The notes: generated from the letters alone by a model not told the origin. A stretch of DNA of 64,000 nt from Massilia frigida (GCF_011682175.1 NZ_WHJG01000019.1:62001-126000), one strand, 5' to 3'; shown: positions 39,813-48,505, counted from the first letter of the stretch. Numbers and translations: made by a program.

Positions 39813-39965
39813 ATGGGTACCATTCTTCTCGTTATTCTCATTCTTGCGCTGATCGGCGTTCTTCCAACCTGGAACCACAGCCGCAGTTGGGGATACGGTC
39901 CAACCGGCATCACCGGCATCATCGTGGTGGTGCTGATTGTGCTGCTCATCACCGGGCGCCTGTAA
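39813..39965 (+). CDS. DUF3309 small membrane protein
   Basis: 50 aa, below usual ORF size cut-offs. Two hydrophobic helices flank PTWNHSRSWGYGPTG, the DUF3309 signature. AAGGAGCCCACC ahead of the ATG is a strong ribosome-binding site, and an intrinsic terminator follows. Function unknown; common in stress-associated gene sets of Proteobacteria. Confidence 0.9.
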   Translation: MGTILLVILILALIGVLPTWNHSRSWGYGPTGITGIIVVVLIVLLITGRL

Positions 39966-39973
39966 AAGTCGAC

Positions 39974-40002
39974 AACCGGCGCCGCGTGCGCCGGTTTTTT
40001 TT
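39974..40002 (+). terminator. Rho-independent terminator after DUF3309 gene
   Basis: Nine-base perfect arms AACCGGCGC / GCGCCGGTT, 5-base loop, then eight T. Confidence 0.88.
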
Positions 40003-40028
40003 GCCCCACCATCAGACAAGGAGCCGCC

Positions 40029-40457
40029 ATGCGCGAGCCTGTACCGACCGTGATGCCAGGCGCATCCGCACCCACCACCCGTCCATTGTCGCGCGCGCTG
40101 CGCACCGCCATCGTCAGCGCCGGCTTGATGTGCATGAGCCTGGCGCAGGCCCAGCAAGCCCAAACCTCGACCGACCAGAACGTGCCGGCCGCCACCGCGC
40201 GCCAGCAAGCGGCCGAAATCGCCCGTGGCGACCCGGCGCGCTGGTCGCGCGAGGATGTCACCCCCGACGCCCGCCTGCGCACCCTGCGCAAGGAAATGGG
40301 CGCGGCCCTGCAGGAAGCCCGGGGTGCTTGCCGCGCCCTGCCGGCCGCCGAACGCGGCGCGTGCAACAAGGAAGCGCAAGCGAAACTATCAGAAAGACAT
40401 GGCCGGCGCGCGCGCCCAGGCAGCCGCCGGCGGCTAAGCCCGCAAGCCGCATCGTGA
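40029..40457 (+). CDS. Secreted paired-cysteine protein, probably frameshifted near its 3' end
   Basis: 142 aa as read. Signal peptide ending AQA near residue 42 and one C-x10-C unit (ACRALPAAERGACNKEAQA) like those at 38519. After KEAQA the frame turns Arg-rich (HGRRARPGSRRR), unlike its relatives. Dropping one A in the AAA at about 40383 restores A-NYQKDMAGARAQ-AAAGG and a stop at 40435-40437, matching the compositional style of the family. Either a real frameshift or a homopolymer error. AAGGAG precedes the ATG. Confidence 0.6.
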   Translation: MREPVPTVMPGASAPTTRPLSRALRTAIVSAGLMCMSLAQAQQAQTSTDQNVPAATARQQAAEIARGDPARWSREDVTPDARLRTLRKEMGAALQEARGACRALPAAERGACNKEAQAKLSERHGRRARPGSRRRLSPQAAS

Positions 40458-41612
40458 TTACGCCGCCGCAGCGACCCAGTCGTCCTGCTCCGGCGGCAAT
40501 TCGTGCACCACCACGGCCGTTTCTTCGGCCACCATCACCAGCCAGCCGGCATGCTTGAGCGCGCGCAATGCATCGCGGTAACCCTGCTCCCAGCGCCACG
40601 CGATCGATCCCTTGGAAAAATTGACGTCTTTCGACGCCATATGCCAGTCGCGGCCCGCATAGGGAATCCGCACGATGTGCAAGGTGGCGTCGCAGCCGAG
40701 CGCTTCCAGCTCGCGCCGGTCGTCGTCGGTGCGCTCGGCTTCCGGCAAGCGCGCGTACAGCTGGCGCAACTTGTGCTGGAGCGCATGGGTCGCGCTGTAA
40801 TCTTCGATATGGCGCTTCGAGCGCGAGGCGTAGGTCACGTCCTTCTGGCGCGTGCTGACCTCGTCCATCGTCACCGGCACTTCCCCTTCCGCGCTCCACA
40901 AATCGACCATGAAGCAGATGGTGTCGCCACCGGGCAATTCGCGCAACACCGATTCGAGCGGGGTGTTCGAGTACAGGCCGCCATCCCAGTATAGTTCGCC
41001 GGCTATGCGCACCGGGGCGAAGGCCGGCGGCAGGCTGCCGCTGGCGCGCACGTGGTCGGCGCACAGCTGTCCGCTCTCGCTGTCGAAGTGGGCCAGTTCG
41101 CCGGTGCGCACATTGACCGCGTTCACGGTCAAGCGCATGCCGCCGTCGGCATTGAGGTAATCGAAATCGACCAGTTCCCGCAGCGTGTCGCGCAGCGGCA
41201 AGGTGTCGTAGAACGAGGCTTCTTCCGGCGCCACCGTCATCCCGTACGCAAAGCCGCTGAACAGGCGCGGCGAGAAAAACCCGGGCACCCCGCGCATGAC
41301 GGTGTCGAAGGTATTGAGCCAGATATTCGAACGCCGCTGGCGGTCGTCCACGCGCGTCATGTCCAGCGTATCCGGATGCGAGACGCGGTCCCAGAAGGCC
41401 TTGACCTTTTCCAGCCGCACCGATTGCTCGTTGCCGGCGATCAGGGCGGCATTGATGGCGCCGATCGAGGTGCCGACGATCCAGTCCGGCACCAGATTGT
41501 GTTCGTGCAGCGCCTGGTACACGCCGGCCTGGTACGCGCCCAGGGCGCCGCCGCCTTGCAGGACGAGAACGATACGCAGCTTATCGGGATTGAGCTTGTT
41601 AATGTCTGTCAT
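40458..41612 (-). CDS. Patatin-like phospholipase
   Basis: 384 aa. Oxyanion motif GGGALGAYQAG (20-30), nucleophile Ser49 in GTSIG, catalytic Asp210 in DGG, so the Ser-Asp dyad is complete. The C-terminal ~130 residues match the DUF3734 extension found in this subgroup. Probably a cytosolic or membrane-associated acyl hydrolase, perhaps linked to PHB or lipid turnover. Confidence 0.9.
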   Translation of the reverse strand: MTDINKLNPDKLRIVLVLQGGGALGAYQAGVYQALHEHNLVPDWIVGTSIGAINAALIAGNEQSVRLEKVKAFWDRVSHPDTLDMTRVDDRQRRSNIWLNTFDTVMRGVPGFFSPRLFSGFAYGMTVAPEEASFYDTLPLRDTLRELVDFDYLNADGGMRLTVNAVNVRTGELAHFDSESGQLCADHVRASGSLPPAFAPVRIAGELYWDGGLYSNTPLESVLRELPGGDTICFMVDLWSAEGEVPVTMDEVSTRQKDVTYASRSKRHIEDYSATHALQHKLRQLYARLPEAERTDDDRRELEALGCDATLHIVRIPYAGRDWHMASKDVNFSKGSIAWRWEQGYRDALRALKHAGWLVMVAEETAVVVHELPPEQDDWVAAAA

Positions 41613-41679
41613 GGGATCGCCGCAGTCAAAGGATCAATCGAGTATAGAGTAAATAGCGAGCCGAAAAAAAAGAGCCCCG

Positions 41680-41718
41680 AAAAAAAGACGGCGTCGAATC
41701 CGAAGATTACGACGCCGC
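41680..41718 (-). terminator. Rho-independent terminator for the - strand stress operon
   Basis: CGGCGTCG / CGACGCCG arms (41710-41717 and 41689-41696) with a 13-base loop; read on the - strand they run into CTTTTTTT. It lies between the gene at 41791 and the patatin gene, ending the upstream operon. Confidence 0.75.
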
Positions 41719-41790
41719 TCAAGCCCCACCATATTTTTCCGTTCTTGTTGCAAGGCCGGGTTCGCTTGCCCGGCATGGTCACCAACTAGT

Positions 41791-42177
41791 TCACACGCTC
41801 GGCGCCTCGCGCGTGCGGCGTTGCTGCAAGTACCAGACCAGGCCACCGAGCACCGCCGCCACCCCGATCGCCGGCTTGACCAGCCGGCGCCGCGTGATGA
41901 CACCGAGGATGGTCGCCACGTACGGCATGATAGCCGCCACGCTGATGCCGGTCGGATGCAGCACGCTGTCGATCCGCGCTCGCACCGCCCAGGTCGCATG
42001 GTCGAGTGCCGAGTGGAACAGTACGTCGGGACGCGCATCGTGCTTGATCCGGGCCTTGGCATGGGCAATGCCGACGCGGTAAAAATCGCCCTGGCGCAGC
42101 AGGCGCGCCTTGCGCTCCGACACCGACTCGGCCGCGCCCTTGCCCGCTTTTTTGTCGAGCCCGATTATGTTATCCAT
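41791..42177 (-). CDS. Small membrane-associated protein of stress operon
   Basis: 128 aa. Basic helical N-terminus (SERKARLLRQGDFYRVGIAHAKARI), then one or two hydrophobic segments near the C-terminus (VAAIMPYVATILGVI and AIGVAAVLGGLVWYLQQRR). GGAGG precedes the ATG. It follows the holin-like and DUF883 genes and is probably co-transcribed. Family not recognised with certainty. Confidence 0.65.
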   Translation of the reverse strand: MDNIIGLDKKAGKGAAESVSERKARLLRQGDFYRVGIAHAKARIKHDARPDVLFHSALDHATWAVRARIDSVLHPTGISVAAIMPYVATILGVITRRRLVKPAIGVAAVLGGLVWYLQQRRTREAPSV

Positions 42178-42203
42178 CGTAATCCTCCGGTCTGAATGGC
42201 CGC

Positions 42204-42590
42204 TTACAGCAGCATGTCACGATCGTTCTTGAGTTCGTTCATGGTCTCGGGGAAAGCCAGCTTGCCCTCTTTGAGCATGGCCTTGGCCTTGACCACGAGG
42301 CCGATCGTCACGGCGATGAACACGGCAAACATCAGCAGGAGGATTTTCCAGCCCATGCTTTCCCAGGCCAGCGCGACGATGGTCGCGGTGCCGTAGGCCA
42401 GCGCAAACATGGCGCACAGCACTGCCAGCGAAAACACCACCAGCAGTTCGAGCACATGATTGCGCACTTCGGACAACTCGAGTGCCGCCAGTTCCACGCG
42501 CGACACCACGAGTCCGAAGATATTTTTTGCCAGCCCTGTCAGGCCGCCCATCAGGCCGGGGCCATGCACTGCAGCAGTTGTTTTGTCCAT
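42204..42590 (-). CDS. Phage-holin-like (YqjE-type) membrane protein
   Basis: 128 aa. Two hydrophobic helices (LLVVFSLAVLCAMFALAYG and ILLLMFAVFIAVTIGLVVKA) after an amphipathic start, matching the Phage_holin_3_6/YqjE family. In E. coli yqjE sits beside yqjD; here it is beside a DUF883 (YqjD-type) gene, the same arrangement. GGAG precedes the ATG. Not a lytic phage holin by context. Confidence 0.85.
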   Translation of the reverse strand: MDKTTAAVHGPGLMGGLTGLAKNIFGLVVSRVELAALELSEVRNHVLELLVVFSLAVLCAMFALAYGTATIVALAWESMGWKILLLMFAVFIAVTIGLVVKAKAMLKEGKLAFPETMNELKNDRDMLL

Positions 42591-42608
42591 GGCTTCTCCC
42601 GGCGTGGA

Positions 42609-42947
42609 TTATTTACGGCCCAGGATCACGCCGACCAGCAAGCCGACGCTGGCTGCTGCAGCGATCGTGCGCCATGGGTTGTCCTTGACATAGACATCGG
42701 CGGTGTGCGCCAGTTCCTTACCTTTGACGATAGCTTGACCTTGCACTTGCGAGGCCTTGCCCAGCGCTACGTCCAGCATTTCCATGCCGCGCGCGCGCAT
42801 GTCTTCGGCTTTCTCGCCAGTCAGTGCGGCCGCTGCGGAAAGCAGGGTCTGGGCATCCTTGACCAGGGTCTTGACATCGGTCTGGACTGCGTTCACATTG
42901 CCGTTCAGGTTGGAAGTGCCGTTGCTGCGGGTAGTGGTATCTAACAT
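42609..42947 (-). CDS. DUF883 (ElaB/YqjD/YgaM) ribosome-associated membrane protein
   Basis: 112 aa. Amphipathic N-terminal helices (VQTDVKTLVKDAQTLLSAAAALTG), and a C-terminal membrane anchor VKDNPWRTIAAAASVGLLVGVILGRK, the DUF883 signature. YqjD-type proteins tether stationary-phase ribosomes to the inner membrane. GGAG precedes the ATG. Confidence 0.9.
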   Translation of the reverse strand: MLDTTTRSNGTSNLNGNVNAVQTDVKTLVKDAQTLLSAAAALTGEKAEDMRARGMEMLDVALGKASQVQGQAIVKGKELAHTADVYVKDNPWRTIAAAASVGLLVGVILGRK

Positions 42948-43002
42948 GATGAACTCCAGTGGTGGGTTGAAAAAAGTCTGAAAAATGTGTCCGTTTTTGC
43001 TC

Positions 43003-43542
43003 TTAGCGAGCCAGCAGATCGCGCATGTCGTCCGCGTGCTCTTCTTCGACCGCCATGATGCTGATCAACAGATGCTTGGTGGTCGGGTCTTTGTCGCCAA
43101 TGGCGGCAATCATTTGCCGGTACGACTCGATCGCCACGCGTTCGGCGATCAGGTTCGAGCGGATCATGGTTTGTACATCATCCGACTCGTCGTACTCGGC
43201 GTGGCTGCGCGCGGTCAGGGTAGCCGGATTGAAATTCGGCGAACCGTTCAGCTGGACGATGCGTTCGGCCAGCGAATCGGCGTGTTCCTGTTCCTGCTGC
43301 GCGTGCTCGAGGAATTCGGCCTTGATCGGGCCGTTGCCCACACCGTTGACGGTGTAGTAGTGGCGCTTGTAGCGCAGCACGCACACCAGTTCGGTGGCGA
43401 GCGCATCGTTCAGCATGTTGATGACCGCTTCACGGTCGGCGGCGTAACCGTCCGTCACGGCGCCGTCGTCCAGATTGGCCGCTGCCTGGCGGATGGCTTG
43501 CACGTCGAAACCGTGCGCCAGTGGCTTGGTGTTGTGTTCCAT
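43003..43542 (-). CDS. Ferritin-like/bacterioferritin-type protein
   Basis: 179 aa four-helix bundle. Di-iron ligands appear as Glu in ALATELVCVLRYKRHYY, EHAQQEQEHAD, LIAERVAIESY and AVEEEHADDM (the ExxH pattern twice). It stores or detoxifies iron, or resembles the Dps-like protectors. AAGGAAT precedes the ATG. Confidence 0.85.
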   Translation of the reverse strand: MEHNTKPLAHGFDVQAIRQAAANLDDGAVTDGYAADREAVINMLNDALATELVCVLRYKRHYYTVNGVGNGPIKAEFLEHAQQEQEHADSLAERIVQLNGSPNFNPATLTARSHAEYDESDDVQTMIRSNLIAERVAIESYRQMIAAIGDKDPTTKHLLISIMAVEEEHADDMRDLLAR

Positions 43543-43579
43543 GATGATTCCTTAAAAATCTGTTGCGGTGGTGTTCGTA

Positions 43580-44515
43580 TTAACGGCGCGGGGCGATCGG
43601 CGCGCCTTCGTTCGACAGCACGATTTCCACGCGGCGGTTCATCTGGCGGTTGCCGGCCGTATCGTTGGCGGCGACCGGGAAGGCTTCGCCGTAGGCGCGC
43701 ATGGCGACGCGGTCACGCGCCACACCCATGTCGACCAGGGCGGCGCGCACGGACGTGGCGCGGCGCTCCGACAATTGCTGGTTATGCGCAGTGCTGCCGG
43801 TACTGTCGGTAAACCCTTCGACCAGCACCGTGCGGTTCGGGTTCTGTGCCAGGGCATCGGCCAGCTTGCGCAGGGTGGCCTGGCCGTTCGGGGTCAGGTT
43901 GGCCTGGTTCACGCCGAACAGGACGTCGCCGATCGTGATGATCAGGCCGCGTTCGGTTTTCTTGGCTTGCAGGTCCGTCATCAGTGCTTCGAGCTGGGCG
44001 GCGCGGGCCTGGGCTTCGCGGGTCTGGGCTTCGGCGGCGGCAACCTGGCCTTGCGCGGCGGCAGCCTGGTTCTGGGCGGCGGCGGCGTCAGCGCTGGCGG
44101 CGGCGGCGGCGGCTTTCGAGGCGGCGGCATCCATCTTGGCGCGGTCCGCTTCGGCGGTACGCGCTTCGAGACGCACGGCATCGCGCTGCTTGCCGGAAGC
44201 GGCGATATCGGCTTCAGCCTGCTTCTGTTTGGCGACTTCCTGTGCGGTGGCGATCTTTTGCTTGGCCAGGTAGGCCAGCTTGTCGATCTGCTCCAGGCTA
44301 TCCTTGCGCGCGGCGGCGGCGTTGGCTTGTTCCAGCGCTTCGCTGGCTTGCTTGAATTCCAGCGGGGCGAAGGTCGACACGCGCGAATTATTGTTGGCGG
44401 CGACGAAATCGCCACGGGCCTGGTCCAGCAATGGGGTGGTGGTCGGCACGCTGCTGCATGCGCCCAGCGCGAGGACGGAGGCGAGGATGGCGGACTTGAT
44501 CAAAGTATGTTTCAT
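43580..44515 (-). CDS. OmpA-family lipoprotein with DUF4398 domain
   Basis: 311 aa. Lipobox LGAC, a DUF4398 segment (~25-95), a long Ala-rich coiled coil (~95-190, A/Q/E heptads), and an OmpA domain (~195-305) with FTDSTGSTAHNQQLSERRA and NRRVEIVL. The coiled coil could span the periplasm between the outer-membrane anchor and peptidoglycan. AGGAAA precedes the ATG. The neighbouring lipoprotein at 44647 shares DUF4398. Confidence 0.88.
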   Translation of the reverse strand: MKHTLIKSAILASVLALGACSSVPTTTPLLDQARGDFVAANNNSRVSTFAPLEFKQASEALEQANAAAARKDSLEQIDKLAYLAKQKIATAQEVAKQKQAEADIAASGKQRDAVRLEARTAEADRAKMDAAASKAAAAAASADAAAAQNQAAAAQGQVAAAEAQTREAQARAAQLEALMTDLQAKKTERGLIITIGDVLFGVNQANLTPNGQATLRKLADALAQNPNRTVLVEGFTDSTGSTAHNQQLSERRATSVRAALVDMGVARDRVAMRAYGEAFPVAANDTAGNRQMNRRVEIVLSNEGAPIAPRR

Positions 44516-44646
44516 GGAGGTATTTCCTTTTCTTGTCGTAGCGCACGGGGCGCGCTAATCAATGGTTTTCTTGTGCTCTGGGTGCTACCGTGCGCGGCCA
44601 TCCGGCCTGCGCTGCCGCTGTGAGGGCGCGCGGCGTCAATCTGTTT

Positions 44647-45039
44647 TTATTGTTGTGGCTTGTTGGCACGGTCGACTTCTTCGCGCAGCACGCGCAAGTC
44701 ATCCTGCAGTGCGTTGGCGGCGCTGGTGGCCTTGGCCGAATTGGCCTTGCTCTGGGCCAGCTTGGCATCGGCCTGGGCCTGGGTCGCCAGTTCGCGCGCC
44801 AGTTTGTAATCCTTGGCGGCCAGGGCTGCGTTGGCGCGCATCATCTTGGCGCGCGCCGCATTGATTTCTTCAGGTGCCAGGTCGGCGGCGCCCGCACTCA
44901 CGGCATTTTCAACCGCGTTCTTGGACACGGCCACATCGGCCGTGGCCGGCGCTTTTTGCGAACTGGCGCAAGCGGCCAGTGTCATAACCAGTGCGGCGCA
45001 AAGAACTTTGCAGACTTGATTCTTGATTTGTGCATTCAT
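44647..45039 (-). CDS. DUF4398 lipoprotein
   Basis: 130 aa. Lipobox LAAC, then a helical DUF4398 repeat domain (INAARAKMMRANAALAAKDYKLARELATQAQADA). GGAG precedes the ATG at 45039; the longer reading from 45120 lacks one. First gene of a - strand series down to 41791; the recurring palindrome is 114 bases upstream. Confidence 0.85.
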   Translation of the reverse strand: MNAQIKNQVCKVLCAALVMTLAACASSQKAPATADVAVSKNAVENAVSAGAADLAPEEINAARAKMMRANAALAAKDYKLARELATQAQADAKLAQSKANSAKATSAANALQDDLRVLREEVDRANKPQQ

Positions 45040-45153
45040 CGGGTTTCTCCATGAGGTGTAATGATGTCGTGATAACGTTATAAGCTGATTTAATGGCAAG
45101 TTCGGTTCGCTGCCGCACATAGCAAATGTTTTGCGCGCAAGGGCCCTTCCGAC

Positions 45154-45169
45154 CGTGCGCTAACGTACA
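45154..45169. promoter_or_regulatory. Recurring 16-base palindrome, copy 5
   Basis: CGTGCGCTAACGTACA, between divergent genes: 55 bases before asmA-like 45225 (+) and 114 before 45039 (-). Confidence 0.55.
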
Positions 45170-45224
45170 CAAGCGAGCTACCCTTATCGCTTAAGCTGCT
45201 CTTACTTTCACAAAAGGGATAGTC

Positions 45225-47279
45225 ATGAGTCAAGCCGCCCCGGTCCCGTCCGGCCGCACACCGCTCGCGCGCCGCACCAAGATCATTCTCGCCAGCCTCG
45301 CCGTGCTGGCCGCCATTGCCGCCATCGCGCTGGCCATCCTGCTCACCTACGACTGGAACAAGGCCAGGCCCTGGCTGGGCGCCAAGGCCAGCGAAGCGCT
45401 CGACCGCCCCGTCGTCATCGCCGGCGACCTCAAGCTGAGCTGGGAAAAGCCGGCCTCCATCATGGCCGGGCACGACCGCACCTGGCGCGACCTGGTACCG
45501 TGGCCGCACCTGGTCGCCAACGATGTGCATGTCGGCCAGCCGCAGGGTCTCGGCGCGGGCGACATGGCCAGCGTCAAACAGTTTTCGTTTTCGCTGAATC
45601 CGTTCGCGCTGCTGCGCAAGACCATCGCCATTCCCGTGCTGCGCTTCGACGCGCCGGCGGTCGACCTGCGCCGCGACAAGGATGGCAAGAACAACTGGAC
45701 CTTCCGCCAGGACGAGCAGCCGGCGCGCTGGAAGCTCGACCTTGAACGCGTGATCTTCACCAAGGGCGTGGTCAAGTTCAACGATGCGCTCGAAAAGATC
45801 GACCTGACGGCCGACGTCGACACCGTCAACGCCGACCCGGCCTACGGCGTCAGCTGGAAGCTGCGCGGCACCTACAACGGCGGTCCGGTCAGCGGCGGCG
45901 GCAAGGCCGGCGCGGTACTCTCGCTCAAGCAGCAAACCACGCCCTACCCGGTGCAGGCCGATCTGCACGTGGGCAAGACCCACATCGAAGTCGAAGGCAC
46001 GCTCACCAAGCCGACCAGGCTGGCCGCGCTCGACCTGCGCCTCAAGCTGGCGGGTGCCAGCATGGCGCGCTTGTATACGCTGACCGGCGTGCTGCTGCCG
46101 GAAACGCCGGCGTTTCGCACCGAGGGTCGCCTGACGGGCGAACTGGGCGAGACCGGCAGCCGCTGGATCTACGACAAATTCACCGGCAAGGTCGGTTCCA
46201 GCGATATCGCCGGCCACCTCGAATACCGAACCGGCAAGCCGCGCGGCAAACTCAGTGGCACTGTATCTTCCAAACTGCTGCAGTTCGCCGACCTGGGGCC
46301 GCTGGTGGGCGCCGACTCGAATGCCAGCAAGCAAGCGCGCGGGGTCGAGGCGGTGCAGCCGGCCGGCAAGGTGCTGCCGGTCGAATCGTTCCGCACCGAA
46401 CGCTGGACCGCCATCGACGCCGACGTGCGCTATGAAGCCGAGCGCATCGTGCGCGAAAAGCAGCTGCCGATCAGCAAATTGAACACCCACCTGATCCTCA
46501 AGGATGGCGTGCTCAACCTGGCGCCGATGAACTTCCAGATGGCTGGCGGAAACATGAGCTCGACCATCAAGCTCGACGGCAGCGGCAAGGGCAAGCAAGC
46601 CATCAAGGCCACCGCCAAGGTCAGCGCGCGCCATATCCGCATCAAGGAACTGTTCCCGTCGATTCCCGAAATGAAAGCCACCGTCGGCCAGATCAATGGC
46701 GACGCCCAGCTATCGAGCACCGGCAATTCGGTCGCTTCCCTGCTGGGCGCGTCCAACGGCGAAATCAAGGCGCTGATCGATGAAGGCACGGTCAGCAAGA
46801 TGCTGCTCGAACAGATCGGCCTGAATATCGGAAATATCGTGCTCACCAAGCTGTTCGGCGACAAGCAGGTCAAGCTCAATTGCATGGCCACCGATTTCCA
46901 GGTCACCAACGGGCTGATGCAGACGCGCACCTTCGTGGTCGATACCGAGGAAGCGGTCATCACGGCCGACGGCACCATCAACCTCGCCAACGAACAGATG
47001 GACCTGACCCTCAATCCCAAGACCAAGGGCTTGCGCATCTTTTCGCTGCGCTCGCCCCTGCACGTGCGCGGCAGCTTCTCGAAGCCCGACGTGAGCGTCG
47101 ACAAGGGCGTGCTGGCCCTGAAAGCCGGCGGCGCCGTGGCGCTCGGACTGGCGGCACCGGCCGCCGCCCTGCTGCCGCTGGTAAACACCGGACCGGGCCA
47201 GGACAGCGGCTGCGCGCGCCTGCTGGCGCAGGCGCGCGAAAAGCCGCAAGCCCCGCCGCCGGGCAAGACCAGCCGCTGA
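45225..47279 (+). CDS. AsmA family protein
   Basis: 684 aa. One N-terminal transmembrane helix (~20-42), then the AsmA_N domain with LNPFALLRKTIAIPVLRFDAP, and the C-terminal AsmA_C with NCMATDFQVTNGLMQTRTFVVDTEEAVITADGTINL-type motifs. Inner-membrane anchored, periplasmic beta-taco protein; the AsmA clan is implicated in phospholipid transport to the outer membrane. Confidence 0.9.
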   Translation: MSQAAPVPSGRTPLARRTKIILASLAVLAAIAAIALAILLTYDWNKARPWLGAKASEALDRPVVIAGDLKLSWEKPASIMAGHDRTWRDLVPWPHLVANDVHVGQPQGLGAGDMASVKQFSFSLNPFALLRKTIAIPVLRFDAPAVDLRRDKDGKNNWTFRQDEQPARWKLDLERVIFTKGVVKFNDALEKIDLTADVDTVNADPAYGVSWKLRGTYNGGPVSGGGKAGAVLSLKQQTTPYPVQADLHVGKTHIEVEGTLTKPTRLAALDLRLKLAGASMARLYTLTGVLLPETPAFRTEGRLTGELGETGSRWIYDKFTGKVGSSDIAGHLEYRTGKPRGKLSGTVSSKLLQFADLGPLVGADSNASKQARGVEAVQPAGKVLPVESFRTERWTAIDADVRYEAERIVREKQLPISKLNTHLILKDGVLNLAPMNFQMAGGNMSSTIKLDGSGKGKQAIKATAKVSARHIRIKELFPSIPEMKATVGQINGDAQLSSTGNSVASLLGASNGEIKALIDEGTVSKMLLEQIGLNIGNIVLTKLFGDKQVKLNCMATDFQVTNGLMQTRTFVVDTEEAVITADGTINLANEQMDLTLNPKTKGLRIFSLRSPLHVRGSFSKPDVSVDKGVLALKAGGAVALGLAAPAAALLPLVNTGPGQDSGCARLLAQAREKPQAPPPGKTSR

Positions 47280-47307
47280 TGGTGGAAAAATTGCGTTTTG
47301 TCACCTA

Positions 47308-47323
47308 TGTGCGTTGGCGAACA
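47308..47323. promoter_or_regulatory. Recurring 16-base palindrome, copy 6
   Basis: TGTGCGTTGGCGAACA, 98 bases before the BON gene at 47422. Confidence 0.6.
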
Positions 47324-47421
47324 GACCACGAGCTCGGCAGGCACTATTCTGGCTACATCGGATGGGCGAAAGCACTGCCGAACGCATAACAACATAGACC
47401 ACCACCATAGAGGAACACACC

Positions 47422-47733
47422 ATGAAAAACCTGAAAATCGTCTCGACCCTGATCGCCGCCCTGATGCTGACCACCGTTGTCGGCTGCGCTTCGACCGACA
47501 AGAAAGAAAGCGTCGGCGAGTACGTTGACGACAGCGTGATCACCACCAGCGTCAAGGCTGCCATCGTCAACGAGCCGAGCCTGAAAGTTGCTGAAATCAA
47601 CGTTGAAACCTTCAAAGGCGTTGTGCAACTGAGCGGCTTCGTTGCTGCCCATGACAGCATCGCTACCGCCGGCAAGGTCGCACGCGACGTCAAAGGTGTG
47701 AAGTCGGTGAAAAACGATATTCGCATGAAATAA
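47422..47733 (+). CDS. BON-domain lipoprotein
   Basis: 103 aa. Lipobox VGC, single BON domain (DDSVITTSVKAAIVNEP, INVETFKGVVQLSGFV, VKNDIRMK). Nearly the same domain as the protein at 38145, differing mainly in the signal peptide and the third helix, so the two are likely a recent duplication. AGAGGAAC precedes the ATG. Confidence 0.9.
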   Translation: MKNLKIVSTLIAALMLTTVVGCASTDKKESVGEYVDDSVITTSVKAAIVNEPSLKVAEINVETFKGVVQLSGFVAAHDSIATAGKVARDVKGVKSVKNDIRMK

Positions 47734-47760
47734 GCAACAAGCAATTCAACGAGGTTCAAG

Positions 47761-47982
47761 ATGAAAACAATCAGGCAAGTGGTCATGAGCGCGACTTTGG
47801 TCACGCTGGCGCTCGGTTTGAGCGGCTGCGCCGGCATGTCGGGGCAGGATAAGAACACCGCCATCGGCGCCGGTGCCGGCGCAGTGGTCGGTGGCGTCCT
47901 GACCGGCGGCAGCGCGGGCGGCACCGTCGGCGGCGCAGTCGTCGGCGGCGTGATCGGCAACCAGGTCAAGCCACCCAAATGA
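47761..47982 (+). CDS. Small glycine-zipper lipoprotein (OsmB-like)
   Basis: 73 aa. Lipobox SGC then a glycine zipper (AIGAGAGAVVGGVLTGGSAGG, VGGAVVGGVIGNQV). OsmB-type osmotically inducible outer-membrane lipoprotein. Twenty-seven bases after the BON gene and followed by a terminator, so the two form a short operon. Confidence 0.85.
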   Translation: MKTIRQVVMSATLVTLALGLSGCAGMSGQDKNTAIGAGAGAVVGGVLTGGSAGGTVGGAVVGGVIGNQVKPPK

Positions 47983-48001
47983 CCGCTTTGCCTGATTGAG
48001 G

Positions 48002-48027
48002 AAAAACCCCGTACGCGGGGTTTTTTT
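48002..48027 (+). terminator. Rho-independent terminator after BON/OsmB-like pair
   Basis: AAACCCCG / CGGGGTTT arms around TACG, then a run of T. Confidence 0.85.
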
Positions 48028-48070
48028 ACGCCTGGTGTTTTATCATGACGGGAAAAACACGGGGGAAGCG

Positions 48071-48484
48071 ATGAGCTGGGATGTTTTCGTTTGCAAGTTT
48101 TCGCGCACGTATACCCATGTCGGCCAGATCGGCAACGACGAGTCCTGCCTGCCGATGGGAAGCCGGGCGCAGATCCAGGCCGCGATTGCCGATCTGTTCG
48201 CGGACACCGGCTGGAGCGATCCGACGTGGGGTCGTTATCAGGGGCCGTTCGGCTCGGTCGGCTTCAATCTCTCGGACCACGATCCGGTCAACAGCATCAT
48301 GCTGCACGTGCGCGCCGGCGCCGGGATTGCCGCGCCCATTGTGGAACTGTGCCGGCGCCATGGTTGGCAGGCGATGGATACCTCGGCCGGCACCTTCCTG
48401 GAGCAGATGCCGGTACCGGAACAGGGTCTGGAGCAATGGATGGCGTACCGCGCTCAGGTGCTCGGCCAGCGGCAAGCCCCGTAG
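48071..48484 (+). CDS. Hypothetical protein
   Basis: 137 aa. GGGGGAAGCG precedes the ATG at 48071. Soluble alpha/beta, beginning MSWDVFVCKF, with FGSVGFNLSDHDPVNSIMLHVR and a C-terminal helix; resembles small uncharacterised proteins with a single conserved WDV start. It converges with the Crp/Fnr-type gene. Confidence 0.65.
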   Translation: MSWDVFVCKFSRTYTHVGQIGNDESCLPMGSRAQIQAAIADLFADTGWSDPTWGRYQGPFGSVGFNLSDHDPVNSIMLHVRAGAGIAAPIVELCRRHGWQAMDTSAGTFLEQMPVPEQGLEQWMAYRAQVLGQRQAP

Positions 48485-48505
48485 GCCGCCGCTGCCCGCA
48501 CGGGT

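Noticed and set aside
42204-42590. Holin-like gene considered as evidence of a prophage
   Set aside because: No other phage genes are present and its neighbour is a DUF883 gene, the standard chromosomal yqjD/yqjE pairing.
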